Counted from the first letter of the stretch, positions 26,324 to 35,931 are shown. The stretch: 64,000 nucleotides of DNA from Oscillatoria nigro-viridis PCC 7112 (GCF_000317475.1 NC_019729.1:6793445-6857444), one strand, 5' to 3'. The notes: generated from the sequence alone by a model not told the origin. Numbers and translations are program-made.

Positions 26324-26680
26324 ATGTCAATGCCCCAAAAAATGACTGATGCTAATCTGAGATCGATTCCATCCGGTCTCTCTGGCATTTACGCAATATA
26401 CCATGATTTTGATGGAGAAATTGATACTGCTTATGTAGGAAGGGCCAAAGGGACACCCGGAAGTTGTATTAAGACAAGACTGCAAAAACATTTTAGTGGT
26501 AAAGATAAGCAGCGCATTGGAACTGTGATATCCAGCCACCAAGATGACTTTTTCTTTTCTTATGAAGTGATTGAAAGTTATGAAAAATTAAAAAGAATTG
26601 AAAAATCCGAAATTTTCAAGATCCTACCAGCGGGAAACGTCCAACGCAATTTCAAAATTGAAGATTTAGGTATAGAGTGA
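26324..26680 (+). CDS. GIY-YIG-like small protein
   Basis: A 118-residue protein whose first half fits the GIY-YIG nuclease core: GIYAIY at 21-26, TAYVGRA with the YIG position as YVG (37-39), a conserved-type Arg in IKTRLQKHF (Arg52), and a later Glu in the KRIEKSEIF helix. In known enzymes these residues cut DNA at a metal site. The match is by motif only, and the domain is short, so it could also be a catalytically altered or binding version. It is the first gene of the plus-strand cassette, 79 bp before the vWA gene. ATG 26324 is used; ATG 26333 and 26342 are alternatives. Confidence 0.62.
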   Translation: MSMPQKMTDANLRSIPSGLSGIYAIYHDFDGEIDTAYVGRAKGTPGSCIKTRLQKHFSGKDKQRIGTVISSHQDDFFFSYEVIESYEKLKRIEKSEIFKILPAGNVQRNFKIEDLGIE

Positions 26681-26759
26681 GCGAATTAGAAATTTCAAAA
26701 AAATTCATCTTGCTCAGACAAAGTTCAACATAAGTTAATTACAAGAGAGGTAAAAGTTT

Positions 26760-27431
26760 ATGAGTGATGGTCAAAGTGTTAAGTATGCAGTGGACTTGGT
26801 GATGTGTATTGATGGCACTGGTTCAATGGGTCATTTAATTGAAGAAGTGAAGTCAGCCGCTCTCAAGTTTTACGAGCAGCTAGAAGCTAAGATGAAAGAA
26901 AAGAGTAAAAAAATAGATCAACTCAGAGCTAGGGTAATTGTATTTCGGGATTATTGGGCCGATCCCGCCGATAAAGTGATGCAATGTTCAGAATTTTTTG
27001 ACTTGCGATCGCAGTCCTCCGATTTTGCTAATTTTGTCTCTCCAATTAAAGCTGACGGTGGTGGGGATGAACCGGAAAATGGCTTAGAAGCGGTTGGCTT
27101 AGCACTTAAGTCAAACTGGGAAAAAGGAGACTTTAGCAAGCAGCGATATGTGGTCGTTGTTTACACCGATGCTAGCGCTCATAGTTTAGACAAAAGCCCT
27201 AAACCCAGTCACTATCCTAATGATATACCAAAAAGCTTTGATGATTTGACTGATTACTGGCACGATATACCAACATCAGCCAAGCGTTTATTACTGTTTG
27301 CACCTGATGCTGAACCATGGACAATGATGAGTAGCTGGGAAAATACGATTCATTATGTTTCGGAAGCAGGTAATGGATTAGAAGAAGTAGAAATAGATCA
27401 AATTTTAGAAGCGATATCGGGGAGCATATAA
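26760..27431 (+). CDS. von Willebrand factor A domain protein (TerY-like)
   Basis: A 223-residue stand-alone vWA domain. The metal-ion-dependent adhesion site is MCIDGTGSM (Asp18, Thr20, Ser22 in a DxTxS form), with a later conserved Asp in VVVYTDASAHS. GGGDEPENGLEAVGLAL is the typical third helix region. In bacterial TerY-P systems a vWA protein acts as a scaffold next to a PP2C phosphatase and a protein kinase, which are exactly the next two genes here. ATG 26760 has a good GAGAGG ribosome site. Soluble, no signal peptide. Confidence 0.88.
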   Translation: MSDGQSVKYAVDLVMCIDGTGSMGHLIEEVKSAALKFYEQLEAKMKEKSKKIDQLRARVIVFRDYWADPADKVMQCSEFFDLRSQSSDFANFVSPIKADGGGDEPENGLEAVGLALKSNWEKGDFSKQRYVVVVYTDASAHSLDKSPKPSHYPNDIPKSFDDLTDYWHDIPTSAKRLLLFAPDAEPWTMMSSWENTIHYVSEAGNGLEEVEIDQILEAISGSI

Positions 27432-27530
27432 GCAGGTTTGTTAATTAGCTATCTAAGTTAACTTAATTACAGAAATATGTATTAAGTTAACTTTTAAAAT
27501 TACCTACAATCTTCAAAAAAACCATCAATT

Positions 27531-29333
27531 ATGGCTATGACTAAATTTAATTTAGTAGTAAATATAGAAGTTGCTGAAGACAAAGGCGAAGATGCCAACC
27601 TAGCTGAAGATTTTGGACAAACTTTCTTGATGGGCGTGTTTGACGGATTAGGAGGCCGATCGGCTGGTTACGGTGGTAAAACAGGGGGACGTATTGCCTC
27701 AGAAGAATCATGTCAAATCAGCAAAACATTCTTCAAACAATGGCGCGGTGAAATAAAGCCAGAAAATGTCATTCAATTGCAACAGCAGATTTGCCGATCG
27801 CTGAAAATTAAAGCAGATATCGAAATGCAGCCGAAAACTTCATCTCGGCTAAAAGGTTCTTTAGTGGAACATAAACTTTGTACAACGATCGCCCTGGCTA
27901 GCATTCCCAAGCAAAAAGGACAAGAAAGAATTTTTGAAGCTAACTTGGCTTGGATGGGAGATTCACGAATTTATTTTCTCAGTCCAACTAAAGGTTTACA
28001 ACAACTTACCAAAGATGACTTAGTAACTCCCAAAGATGCCTTAGAAATGCTGAGACAAGATCCACCCATGTCTCAATATTTAACCGCCGATATAAATCCG
28101 ACATGGCAAATTCATTTTCAGCATTATGATATTAAAGAACCTGGCTGTTTTTTAGCTTGTACTGACGGCTGTTTTCAGTATTTTTCGGCTCCTTGGGAAT
28201 TTGAAAAGTTGTTGCTAGAGAGGCTCTATAAGTCAGAAGGGGATACAATGGATAAAAATACTTGGCAAGAATTAATTAAACAAAGATACACAGAGATTAA
28301 GCAAGATGATGTTTCTTTAATTCTCTATCCAGTAGGATTTAATGGGATAAAGCACTTAAAGAGTTCTTATCAAGAACGTTTGCAGTATCTCCAAGAAAAC
28401 TTTATTGCTCCTACGGCTAATGCTCGCTATGAGGATGTACAAACTCTGTGGGAAAAGTATAGAATTGATTATGAATATTATTTTCAATTTATTCAAGATA
28501 TTCAGCCAATAGCTACTCCTAAACTACCCGTATCAGAAGATTATTCATCCAGTTCAGTCGCTTCAGTCACTTCTAGTTCTAGTACAAATCCATTTAAAGA
28601 ACTTAGCCAAACATCTAGAGAAAAAGCAGCAGCAAAAGCTGAAGAAATTCAAAGTTTATTGAACCAGGCTTACTCTTATTATGAAAATAATCGCTTAAAA
28701 GAAGCTGAAAATGTGTGCATTCAAGTTTTGAAGATTGAGGTTCATCACAGTAAAGCTAAATATCTTTTAGGATTGATTTACACTAAATTAGCTTTTACCG
28801 AAAGCAATTATAACAGAGGAGAGTTATTCAAAAAAGCGGCTTCCAACTTTGAGGAACTTGTTTTAAACAAGTCGGCTGTGGAAAAACTTATAGCTGTCGA
28901 AAAAATTGTGGAATCATATCAAATTTTAGGTTGTATTTACTATTATTTAAATAACCCAAATAAGTCAGTTGATTGTTATCAAAAATTTTTTAAGAGTGAG
29001 GGTTCAGACAAATTAGACAACTGGCAGGAGCACTTGAACTTTTTTGTGATGTCTCTGAGGAAATCCACAGGCAATAAATGCGACTCTGCTAATTCAGCTA
29101 TACAATTTTGTCACCGTCTAGTTCATAATAATAAACTCTTACCTTATGGTAAAAATACTGTAATTTACTACTTTATGGCACAGCTACAAGAAATAGAAGG
29201 AGAATTCAATGCAGCCTTGAATAGTCTTCAAAGAGTCTTGGAAAATTCTTTGCAACTGGATCATAAAATGCACCAAGAAGCGCAACAAATGTATTATAAA
29301 ATTATGAATAAGTTGAACGGCAGGAGATATTAA
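27531..29333 (+). CDS. PP2C-family Ser/Thr phosphatase with TPR-like C-terminal half
   Basis: A 600-residue protein. Residues 1 to about 265 are a PP2C phosphatase with KGEDAN, FDGLGGRS (metal-binding Asp38), WMGDSRIYF, LACTDGCFQYF and KQDDVSLIL, so all main metal-ligand motifs are present. A Ser-rich linker (about 335-355) precedes a helical C-terminal half with repeated Tyr/Leu/Ala patterns (LLNQAYSYYENNRLKEAENV, YQILGCIYYYLNNPNKSVDC) typical of TPR units. It is expected to dephosphorylate targets of the kinase encoded 6 bp downstream, with the TPR part binding a partner. The PP2C-TPR fusion is larger than usual TerY-P phosphatases. Confidence 0.87.
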   Translation: MAMTKFNLVVNIEVAEDKGEDANLAEDFGQTFLMGVFDGLGGRSAGYGGKTGGRIASEESCQISKTFFKQWRGEIKPENVIQLQQQICRSLKIKADIEMQPKTSSRLKGSLVEHKLCTTIALASIPKQKGQERIFEANLAWMGDSRIYFLSPTKGLQQLTKDDLVTPKDALEMLRQDPPMSQYLTADINPTWQIHFQHYDIKEPGCFLACTDGCFQYFSAPWEFEKLLLERLYKSEGDTMDKNTWQELIKQRYTEIKQDDVSLILYPVGFNGIKHLKSSYQERLQYLQENFIAPTANARYEDVQTLWEKYRIDYEYYFQFIQDIQPIATPKLPVSEDYSSSSVASVTSSSSTNPFKELSQTSREKAAAKAEEIQSLLNQAYSYYENNRLKEAENVCIQVLKIEVHHSKAKYLLGLIYTKLAFTESNYNRGELFKKAASNFEELVLNKSAVEKLIAVEKIVESYQILGCIYYYLNNPNKSVDCYQKFFKSEGSDKLDNWQEHLNFFVMSLRKSTGNKCDSANSAIQFCHRLVHNNKLLPYGKNTVIYYFMAQLQEIEGEFNAALNSLQRVLENSLQLDHKMHQEAQQMYYKIMNKLNGRRY

Positions 29334-29339
29334 TAACAG

Positions 29340-30335
29340 ATGTCTTACAAAAAAGGTGATGTTATTGCGGAAAAATATGTAGTAACCCGTGATTTTGATA
29401 GTGCTAACGGTGGTCAATGTCAATGGGGTTTTGCTATATACAATGGCAACGAATATTTTGTCAAAAAATTCCTCAGTCCAGTTTATCCAGGCAAAGATGC
29501 ACCAGGAAGCGAAAAAGGAAAACAAAAGCGGCGCGATCAGTGTGAAGAATTTGCTAGAAAGCAGCTAGCTATTCAAACAGCACTATCTGCTTGTGGTGCA
29601 GGGGGATCAGTAGTAGTGATGGTGGACTTTTTTAAGTACGGTGATGATTATGGCGAACATTTTTTCAAAGTCTGCCAAAAAGTCGATACCAGTTCCTTAT
29701 CAAAGGAAATACATACACTAAAGCCCAAAGAGCGTTTATTTGTCATGCTAACAGCAGCAGGCGCACTGAAAATTTTACACTCAAATGGGATTGTCCATCT
29801 TGACTTAAAACCAGATAATGTGCTGATTCAAAAATGGGAAGGGAGGCAAGTTGCTAAAATTATTGATTTTGATAGCAGCATTCTTGAAGGAGAATCGATC
29901 GCGGCAGAATTTTTAGTCGGCGATCCGGTATATTATTCCCCAGAATTTGCCAAACATATTGCCACAGCAGGAAAGACGCCTGCACCCACTAAAAAATCCG
30001 ATATTTTTTCCCTGGGTTTAATTTTCACTCAATATTGGACAGGTACTCGTCCGATGTTATCAGAAAAGTATACTTATGCTCACGAAGCTATTCTGGATCG
30101 AAAAAAACTGGAATTACCATCGATTAAAAATACAACTAAATTGCGCGGTACTCTCATTGAAGATCCGCTAGATACAGAAGTGCGTAAATTAATAGCAGAG
30201 ATGTTAGCTTTAAATTATGAAGAAAGACCTGATATTAATCAAGTTCATCAAAAAATTAAATATTTTTATAATAATGGCGCTCCACCTAAAGATGGTAGAA
30301 ATAAGCTAATTATCAATCTGAAGTCGAAATTATAA
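29340..30335 (+). CDS. Serine/threonine protein kinase with DFD in place of DFG
   Basis: A 331-residue soluble kinase starting 6 bp after the phosphatase stop, thus translationally linked. The catalytic loop is IVHLDLKPDNVLI (Asp155, Asn160), a non-RD form because Arg is replaced by Leu. The metal-binding motif is IIDFDSS (Asp176) with Asp instead of the usual Gly. The ATP-anchoring Lys is probably in YFVKKFL (42/43) after a Gly-rich GGQCQWGFA loop. KSDIFSLGLIFTQ marks the kinase C-lobe. No transmembrane or sensor domain follows. The changed motifs suggest unusual activation, but the catalytic Asp residues are intact. Confidence 0.9.
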   Translation: MSYKKGDVIAEKYVVTRDFDSANGGQCQWGFAIYNGNEYFVKKFLSPVYPGKDAPGSEKGKQKRRDQCEEFARKQLAIQTALSACGAGGSVVVMVDFFKYGDDYGEHFFKVCQKVDTSSLSKEIHTLKPKERLFVMLTAAGALKILHSNGIVHLDLKPDNVLIQKWEGRQVAKIIDFDSSILEGESIAAEFLVGDPVYYSPEFAKHIATAGKTPAPTKKSDIFSLGLIFTQYWTGTRPMLSEKYTYAHEAILDRKKLELPSIKNTTKLRGTLIEDPLDTEVRKLIAEMLALNYEERPDINQVHQKIKYFYNNGAPPKDGRNKLIINLKSKL

Positions 30336-30350
30336 ACAAATCACTTTTTT

Positions 30351-30929
30351 ATGAAAAAAACCTATCAGTGTAAAGGTTGTGGGAATGAAGTTGTTTCACT
30401 GATGAAGCCTTCAGAGTGTCAGGTTTGTACGGGACGAGAATGGACAAGATTAGCTACAAGTAAACCGATTGATTCAGGAGATGAAACTATGGCTATTGAT
30501 AAAGATTTATTTTCTTCCTTTAAATTCCGCTCGACGATCGAGGGGTACTGCCGAGATATTGGCTGGAATATTTCTAGGATTGATAATGAAATAGCTGTAA
30601 TTAAGTTTGATATGGAGTCTGGAACTACTCAAACTTTATTGATTGTCAAGTATGATTCTACTCTTGAATTTTCTTGTCCTAGTGGTTTAAAATTTGACGA
30701 TATAGATGATGTCCCCCATAATCTATCTACGTTTCTTCTTGGAAAAAATGCTGAATATAAACTGGGTTTTTGGGCTTTGCAAAAACTCGGAGGCAAACAA
30801 ACGTTTTCAATTATTCATAACGCAGAGATGAGTTTGATAGATGTTAATTATTTCGGTCGAGTAATAATTCGATTGATACAAGAATGTGATGATTTTGAAA
30901 GAAAAATTGAAGAGTTACTCAATAATTAA
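30351..30929 (+). CDS. Zinc-ribbon protein with YbjN/CesT-like domain
   Basis: A 192-residue protein 15 bp after the kinase gene and last in the cassette. The N-terminus has two Cys pairs (YQCKGCG and ECQVCTG), a zinc ribbon. From about residue 55 there is an alpha/beta domain (IEGYCRDIGWNISRIDNEIA, then TLLIVKYDSTLEF and MSLIDVNYFGRVIIRLIQEC) that resembles YbjN or type III chaperone-like folds, a weak match by pattern only. Such small domains often bind partner proteins. It may link the kinase/phosphatase pair to a target or serve as the phosphorylated substrate. Confidence 0.65.
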   Translation: MKKTYQCKGCGNEVVSLMKPSECQVCTGREWTRLATSKPIDSGDETMAIDKDLFSSFKFRSTIEGYCRDIGWNISRIDNEIAVIKFDMESGTTQTLLIVKYDSTLEFSCPSGLKFDDIDDVPHNLSTFLLGKNAEYKLGFWALQKLGGKQTFSIIHNAEMSLIDVNYFGRVIIRLIQECDDFERKIEELLNN

Positions 30930-31114
30930 TATGCGTTAGCGTAGTTATCCGTTAGGAATCGCTTTTTTGGATGTGGGTGTTGGAGGTTGAACGATCGATC
31001 CTCCCCAACACCCACCACTTCAACGGCTCAGTTGTGTCTATATTTTTCAGAAATCTACTCTCTTGACTATAAATAGGTGATGATAAAAGTAGTAGCTACT
31101 CAAAAGTTCTCTCA

Positions 31115-31525
31115 ATGACTTTTATCCCATCCGAAGCGTTTAAATCTATTAGTTATCCCGATCGCACTGTCAAAAGAGCCGATCGCGCCGTCCGCTGTTC
31201 CCCTTTTGAATTACACTTCTTCCAGACCATCCGCGATAACAGTGTTTTCCTAAGTGCGATCGCCTCAAATGCGGGTGTCGAAAGCGGCTACACCCGATCG
31301 CCCGTATCCGAACTCGCAGCCGAAAACTCCCTGCTGTGGCTGATCCAAGTCGGCGTGTTGCGGCGGGAAGTAGACGGACAAGGGATTACCGACAGTTTTC
31401 GCCTCACTCCCCTGGGCCGCCAACTCGTGGAAAAATGGGAACAGCAAGGACAGGGAGTGCCGGCCGCGTCATTGTGCGATCGCATGGGAAATGCCGTTAG
31501 CCGGGGGTTGGGAGTATTTCTCTGA
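31115..31525 (+). CDS. Conserved cyanobacterial protein (Npun_F0494-like)
   Basis: A 136-residue protein with a winged-helix flavour: RCSPFELHFFQTIRDNSVFL, then ENSLLWLIQVGVLRREVDGQ and GITDSFRLTPLGRQLVEKWE. The end of the sequence matches what I recall of the Npun_F0494 family, found widely in cyanobacteria with no known function. The wHTH-like pattern would fit DNA binding, but this is not established. It lies between the accessory island and a repeat block; GC content and codon use look like the core genome again, so the island probably ends before it. Confidence 0.7.
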   Translation: MTFIPSEAFKSISYPDRTVKRADRAVRCSPFELHFFQTIRDNSVFLSAIASNAGVESGYTRSPVSELAAENSLLWLIQVGVLRREVDGQGITDSFRLTPLGRQLVEKWEQQGQGVPAASLCDRMGNAVSRGLGVFL

Positions 31526-31552
31526 GGGGTTTTCACTTGCCCTAGTCCGACA

Positions 31553-31578
31553 TTCCGACATTCCGACATTCCGACAGG
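31553..31578. repeat. (ATTCCGAC)n octamer repeat
   Basis: Three to four ATTCCGAC units directly follow the preceding gene and lead into the 194-bp tandem repeat. Confidence 0.75.
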
Positions 31579-31953
31579 GAATGAATTCCCTGTCTCATAG
31601 CGAAAGTCGGTTGAAACCGACTGCAAGTGTCAATTCAATTCGATGTTGAGTTTCGCCTAAAACCGACTGCAAGTCTCTATTTAACTCGATGTTGAGTTGT
31701 GCATTGCACGTCAATCAACCTCCTCAGTCCTCTTGCAGAGGACTTGCGCTATGAGACAGACAGTCCGACAGGGAATGAATTCCCTGTCTCATAGCGAAAG
31801 TCGGTTGAAACCGACTGCAAGTGTCAATTCAATTCGATGTTGAGTTTCCCCTAAAACCGACTGCAAGTCTCTATTTAACTCGATGTTGAGTTGTGCATTG
31901 CACGTCAATCAACCTCCTCAGTCCTCTTGCAGAGGACTTGCGCTATGAGACAG
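31575..31953. repeat. Two tandem 194-bp units of the TCTCATAGCG/CGCTATGAGA palindromic repeat
   Basis: CAGGGAATGAATTCCCTGTC begins at 31575 and again at 31769, giving an exact period of 194 bp with near-identical units. Each unit opens with TCTCATAGCGAAAGTCGG and closes with AGAGGACTTGCGCTATGAGA, so the outer arms are complementary, with inner hairpins (AGTCGGTTGAAACCGACT, GTCCTCTTGCAGAGGAC). These are the same arms as the in-frame insert at 16418-16963. Confidence 0.92.
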
Positions 31954-32001
31954 GGATTTCAATCCCTGTCGGACTCGCCGTCAAACGAGTTAGACAGGGA
32001 T

Positions 32002-32076
32002 CGCATCCCCGTTCCCACCTTCGCGGCATCCTTTAATCTCACCGTCGGTGAAATGTTCAGTTGGCTGAGTGAGTAG
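32002..32076 (+). pseudogene. C-terminal remnant of a Uma2-type endonuclease gene
   Basis: The last 24 codons read RIPVPTFAASFNLTVGEMFS then WLSE and stop. They match the C-terminus of the intact Uma2 gene at 42411-42974 (LLPVPSFANELRLSVGELFG). Nothing upstream resembles the rest of the protein; the repeat block lies there instead. Probably a gene destroyed by repeat expansion or deletion. Confidence 0.65.
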
Positions 32077-32170
32077 CGCCACCTCGGTTTATGAATGATT
32101 TAACCGCAGAGGGCGCAGAGGGCGCAGAGTCCGAGAAGAGAGAGAGCTCTACGGATTTGGTTCGATCGAA

Positions 32171-32278
32171 TGTGCGGTCGATCGCCTATACTAGAATATC
32201 TGGTTGTCAGCTCTTCAAGGACGAGAGAGGACTAAAGTTGTCACTACAAACTTAATTATGATTATTTAACCGGACTTG
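32171..32278. repeat. Dispersed ~105-bp repeat, copy 2
   Basis: TGTGCGGTCGATCGCCTATA, CTAGAATAT, GTCACTACAAAC and TAATTATGATTATT follow in the same order as in copy 1 (8284-8390). It lies about 60 bp before the ileS start and may supply or disturb its promoter. Confidence 0.6.
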
Positions 32279-32339
32279 ATATCATCTCTCAAATAACCGC
32301 TAACTACTAACAACTAACTACATAAAAAGTTTGTCAAAA

Positions 32340-35300
32340 ATGGAAGCTAAATCTTACAAAGACACGGTAAATCTGCCCAAAACCAAGTTTGATATGCGCG
32401 CCAACGCCGTCAAACGGGAACCAGAACTGCAACAATTTTGGGCAGATCGAGAAATCTACGATCGCCTTTCGGAAAATAACCCAGGCGATTTGTTCGTCCT
32501 CCACGACGGCCCACCCTACGCTAACGGACAACTCCACATCGGCCACGCCCTCAACAAAATCCTCAAAGACTTTATCAACCGCTACCAAATCCTGCGCGGC
32601 AAAAAAGTCCGCTACGTGCCGGGTTGGGATTGTCACGGATTGCCGATCGAACTTAAAGTATTGCAGAACATGAAATCGGACGATCGGCTAAATCTTACGC
32701 CGATCGAACTCCGCCGCAAAGCCTCCGCCTTCGCGCAGCAAACAATGGAACAGCAGCGCGAATCCTTCCAGCGCTACGGCGTTTGGGGCGACTGGAAACA
32801 CCCGTATTTAACCCTGAAACCCGAATACGAAGCCGCCCAAATCGGCGTTTTCGGTCAAATGGTTCTCAAAGGCTACATCTACCGCGGCTTTAAACCGGTT
32901 CACTGGAGCCCGAGCTCGAAAACAGCCCTCGCCGAAGCCGAATTGGAATATCCCGAAGGCCACACGTCGCGCAGCATCTACGTGGGCTTCCACGTGAAAA
33001 AATTGTCAAAATCCCTGCAAACGAAGCTCAAGCGCTATATGCCGAGCCTCTGGGCGGCGATTTGGACGACTACCCCCTGGACGATTCCGGCAAACTTGGC
33101 GATCGCAGTCAATCCCGAACTGACTTATGCGGTGGTGGAACCGCCGGCAAATTCCCACATCGCGCAACAATTTATGTTAGTAGCTGTCGATGCGGTCGAT
33201 CGGCTGTCGGCAACTTTTAACACTGAATTAAAAATACTTGCCACCTTCAAAGGCAAAGAATTAGAAGGCTGCATCTACAAACACCCGCTGTTCGATCGCG
33301 AAAGTCCAATTGTTGCCGGTGGCGACTACATTACCGCTGATTCCGGGACGGGATTGGTGCACACTGCCCCCGGCCACGGACAAGAAGACTTTATAGTAGG
33401 AAAACGCTGCGGTTTGCCAGTTTTAACGCCCGTAGACGAGAACGGAAATTTCACCGCAGAAGCCGGACAGTTCGCAGGTTTAAATGTCCTAGGAAATGGC
33501 AATGCGGCAGTGATTGATGCCCTTGCCGAAGCAAATTGTTTGATTAAAGAGGAAAGTTACGCTCACTCTTATCCTTACGATTGGCGCACGAAAAAGCCGA
33601 CTATTTTTAGGGCGACGGAACAGTGGTTTGCCTCCGTTGAAGGGTTCCGAGATGAAGCCTTAAAAGCGATCGCCGATGTGAATTGGATTCCCGCCCAAGG
33701 GGAAAATCGGATTACTGCAATGGTGGGCGATCGATCGGATTGGTGTATTTCTCGCCAGCGGACTTGGGGCGTTCCCATTCCCGTATTCTACGACGAAGAA
33801 ACCAACGAACCGCTGTTAAATGAAGAAACCATCGCCCACGTGCAAGGCATCTTTGCCGAACGCGGTTCGGATGCTTGGTGGGAATTGTCGATCGATGAAT
33901 TGCTGCCGGAATCTTACCGCAATAACGGCCGCACTTACCGCAAGGGCACAGACACGATGGATGTGTGGTTTGATTCCGGTTCTTCCTGGGCCGCAGTTGC
34001 CAAAGGTCGATCGGAATTAAACTATCCTGCTGATATCTATTTGGAAGGTTCAGACCAACACCGCGGCTGGTTTCAATCCAGCTTGCTGACTAGTGTAGCA
34101 ACTAACGGCGTTGCTCCTTACAAAACTGTTTTGACTCACGGTTTTGTGCTCGATGAAAAAGGGCGCAAGATGAGCAAATCTGAAGGAAATGTCGTCGATC
34201 CGGCCGTCGTAATTAAGGAATACGGCGCCGATGTTTTGCGGTTGTGGGTGTCTTCGGTAGACTACTCTGCAGACGTGCCTTTGGGCAAAAACATTCTCAA
34301 ACAGCAGTCGGATGTTTACCGGAAAATTCGCAATACAGCTAAGTTTTTGCTGGGCAATTTGCACGACTTCGATCCGGCAAAGGATGCCGTTGCTTGCGAG
34401 GAATTGCCGGAACTCGACCGCTATATGCTGCACAGAATGGGCGAAGTTTTTGCGGAAGTCCAAGATGCTTTTGAAAGCTTCCAATTTTCCAGATTTTTCC
34501 AAACTGTGCAGAATTTTTGCACGGTGGATTTGTCGAATTTTTACTTGGATATTGCCAAAGACAGACTTTACATCAGCGCGACAGATACCCGTCGCCGCCG
34601 CAGTTGTCAGACGGTGATTGCAATTGCTGTGGAGAATTTAGCAAGGGCGATCGCACCTGTTTTGTGTCACATGGCCGAGGATATTTGGCAGTACCTTCCC
34701 TATCCGACTCCTTACAAGTCCGTGTTTGAAGCCGGCTGGGTGCAAATTGATGCTTCGTGGCACAATCCAGAATTGGCTGCGCGCTGGCAGTATTTGCGGC
34801 AAGTGCGCGGCGAAGTTAACAAGGTTTTGGAAAAAGCCCGGATTGAAAAGGCGATCGGTTCTTCCTTGGAAGCTAAGGTTTTATTGTACGTTCCCGATGT
34901 TGAGAAAAGAGAGCAATTGCAAGCTTTGAATCCCAGCAGCGAAGAATTGGTGGATTACGTGCGATCGCAAAATTCAGTCATCGAGTTAGCGGCAGAGGAG
35001 AAAGCAAAAGCAGCACAAGATCGACAGGAAGAACAAGCGGCAAAAGTTGCCAAAGTCTTGACAGAAAACACAGTTTATGTTGAGGCGGAAACGATCGCAG
35101 AAAAGGGCGATCGATCTTCTAAGATAGTAGAGTATTCCGCCCCTGAACTGTCGGCTTCAGATTCTGGGCCAATCTTAGATCGAGCCGCCGAGTTTGTGGC
35201 TAATTTACCTGAATACGCGGGCAACTTTTTTACAGAATACCAACAAGCGCTGGTAACACTTGGGCTGTTAGCCTCTGTGTTAGTAACGGGCAGAGTAACG

Positions 35301-35930
35301 CTGGCGATTTTGGATACGATGAATCAGATTCCGGTGTTGGGAGGCCTCTTTGAAGTCATCGGCATCTTATTTACAATCTGGTTTGCTTTCCGTCACTTGT
35401 TGTTTGCCGCCAACCGTCAAGAAATTGCAGAACAAATTGATTTCCTGATAGCAGATGTGGTGGGCCGGAGTACAGCGCTTGTACTTGCAGAAACAAAGGC
35501 GATCGTCCTCGCACCGGCATTGGATACAGCGCTTGTGCTTGTAGAAACACAGCCGATCGCACAAACAGCCCCAGCCGAAAAAGTGTTTGTAGAAACACCC
35601 CAAATCCCGCAAGCAGAATTAGTTGCGATCGAACCCAAACCAGAAATTCCTGCTGAAATAGCTGCAGGGCACGATTCTACAATGACCGGCAACGGTGTAG
35701 ACGAACTGCGGTATTTGTTCATTACTTCGGAAGTGGAACTGGTAGAATCGAATGCAATTATGCAAGAATTGCCGTACAGTTATCAGTCTCCCGAGTTGGC
35801 GATTGGTGTAGTCAAAGCAGACGGCGAAAAGTGCGATCGTTGCTGGAACTACTCTACTCACGTCGGAGAGTCGATCGAACATCCGCTAATTTGCGAACGC
35901 TGCGTTTCAGCAGTAGACGGCAAATTCTAA
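32340..35930 (+). CDS. ileS: Isoleucyl-tRNA synthetase with inserted CAAD membrane-anchor domain
   Basis: A 1196-residue class I synthetase that charges tRNA-Ile. ATG 32340 is chosen over TTG 32331. The HIGH motif is [10 protein letters not shown] and the KMSKS motif is [10 protein letters not shown], with the editing (CP1) domain between them. The C-terminal zinc finger is complete ([20 protein letters not shown]). Between about residues 880 and 1120 there is a large insertion with two hydrophobic helices (about 968-990 and 1003-1022), which matches the CAAD domain that anchors some cyanobacterial synthetases to thylakoid membranes. A bacterial IleRS is normally about 940-960 residues, which fits this gain. 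After the helices there are imperfect repeats around [11 protein letters not shown] and [11 protein letters not shown]. Confidence 0.95.
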   Translation: MEAKSYKDTVNLPKTKFDMRANAVKREPELQQFWADREIYDRLSENNPGDLFVLHDGPPYANGQLHIGHALNKILKDFINRYQILRGKKVRYVPGWDCHGLPIELKVLQNMKSDDRLNLTPIELRRKASAFAQQTMEQQRESFQRYGVWGDWKHPYLTLKPEYEAAQIGVFGQMVLKGYIYRGFKPVHWSPSSKTALAEAELEYPEGHTSRSIYVGFHVKKLSKSLQTKLKRYMPSLWAAIWTTTPWTIPANLAIAVNPELTYAVVEPPANSHIAQQFMLVAVDAVDRLSATFNTELKILATFKGKELEGCIYKHPLFDRESPIVAGGDYITADSGTGLVHTAPGHGQEDFIVGKRCGLPVLTPVDENGNFTAEAGQFAGLNVLGNGNAAVIDALAEANCLIKEESYAHSYPYDWRTKKPTIFRATEQWFASVEGFRDEALKAIADVNWIPAQGENRITAMVGDRSDWCISRQRTWGVPIPVFYDEETNEPLLNEETIAHVQGIFAERGSDAWWELSIDELLPESYRNNGRTYRKGTDTMDVWFDSGSSWAAVAKGRSELNYPADIYLEGSDQHRGWFQSSLLTSVATNGVAPYKTVLTHGFVLDEKGRKMSKSEGNVVDPAVVIKEYGADVLRLWVSSVDYSADVPLGKNILKQQSDVYRKIRNTAKFLLGNLHDFDPAKDAVACEELPELDRYMLHRMGEVFAEVQDAFESFQFSRFFQTVQNFCTVDLSNFYLDIAKDRLYISATDTRRRRSCQTVIAIAVENLARAIAPVLCHMAEDIWQYLPYPTPYKSVFEAGWVQIDASWHNPELAARWQYLRQVRGEVNKVLEKARIEKAIGSSLEAKVLLYVPDVEKREQLQALNPSSEELVDYVRSQNSVIELAAEEKAKAAQDRQEEQAAKVAKVLTENTVYVEAETIAEKGDRSSKIVEYSAPELSASDSGPILDRAAEFVANLPEYAGNFFTEYQQALVTLGLLASVLVTGRVTLAILDTMNQIPVLGGLFEVIGILFTIWFAFRHLLFAANRQEIAEQIDFLIADVVGRSTALVLAETKAIVLAPALDTALVLVETQPIAQTAPAEKVFVETPQIPQAELVAIEPKPEIPAEIAAGHDSTMTGNGVDELRYLFITSEVELVESNAIMQELPYSYQSPELAIGVVKADGEKCDRCWNYSTHVGESIEHPLICERCVSAVDGKF

Positions 35931-35931
35931 C

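Noticed and set aside
31553-31980. Possible CRISPR array
   Set aside because: There are only two 194-bp units with internal palindromes, no short regularly spaced repeats with unique spacers, and no cas genes.
31891-32001. N-terminal part of a frame ending at 32076
   Set aside because: It is translated repeat DNA; only the last 24 codons resemble a protein (the Uma2 end).
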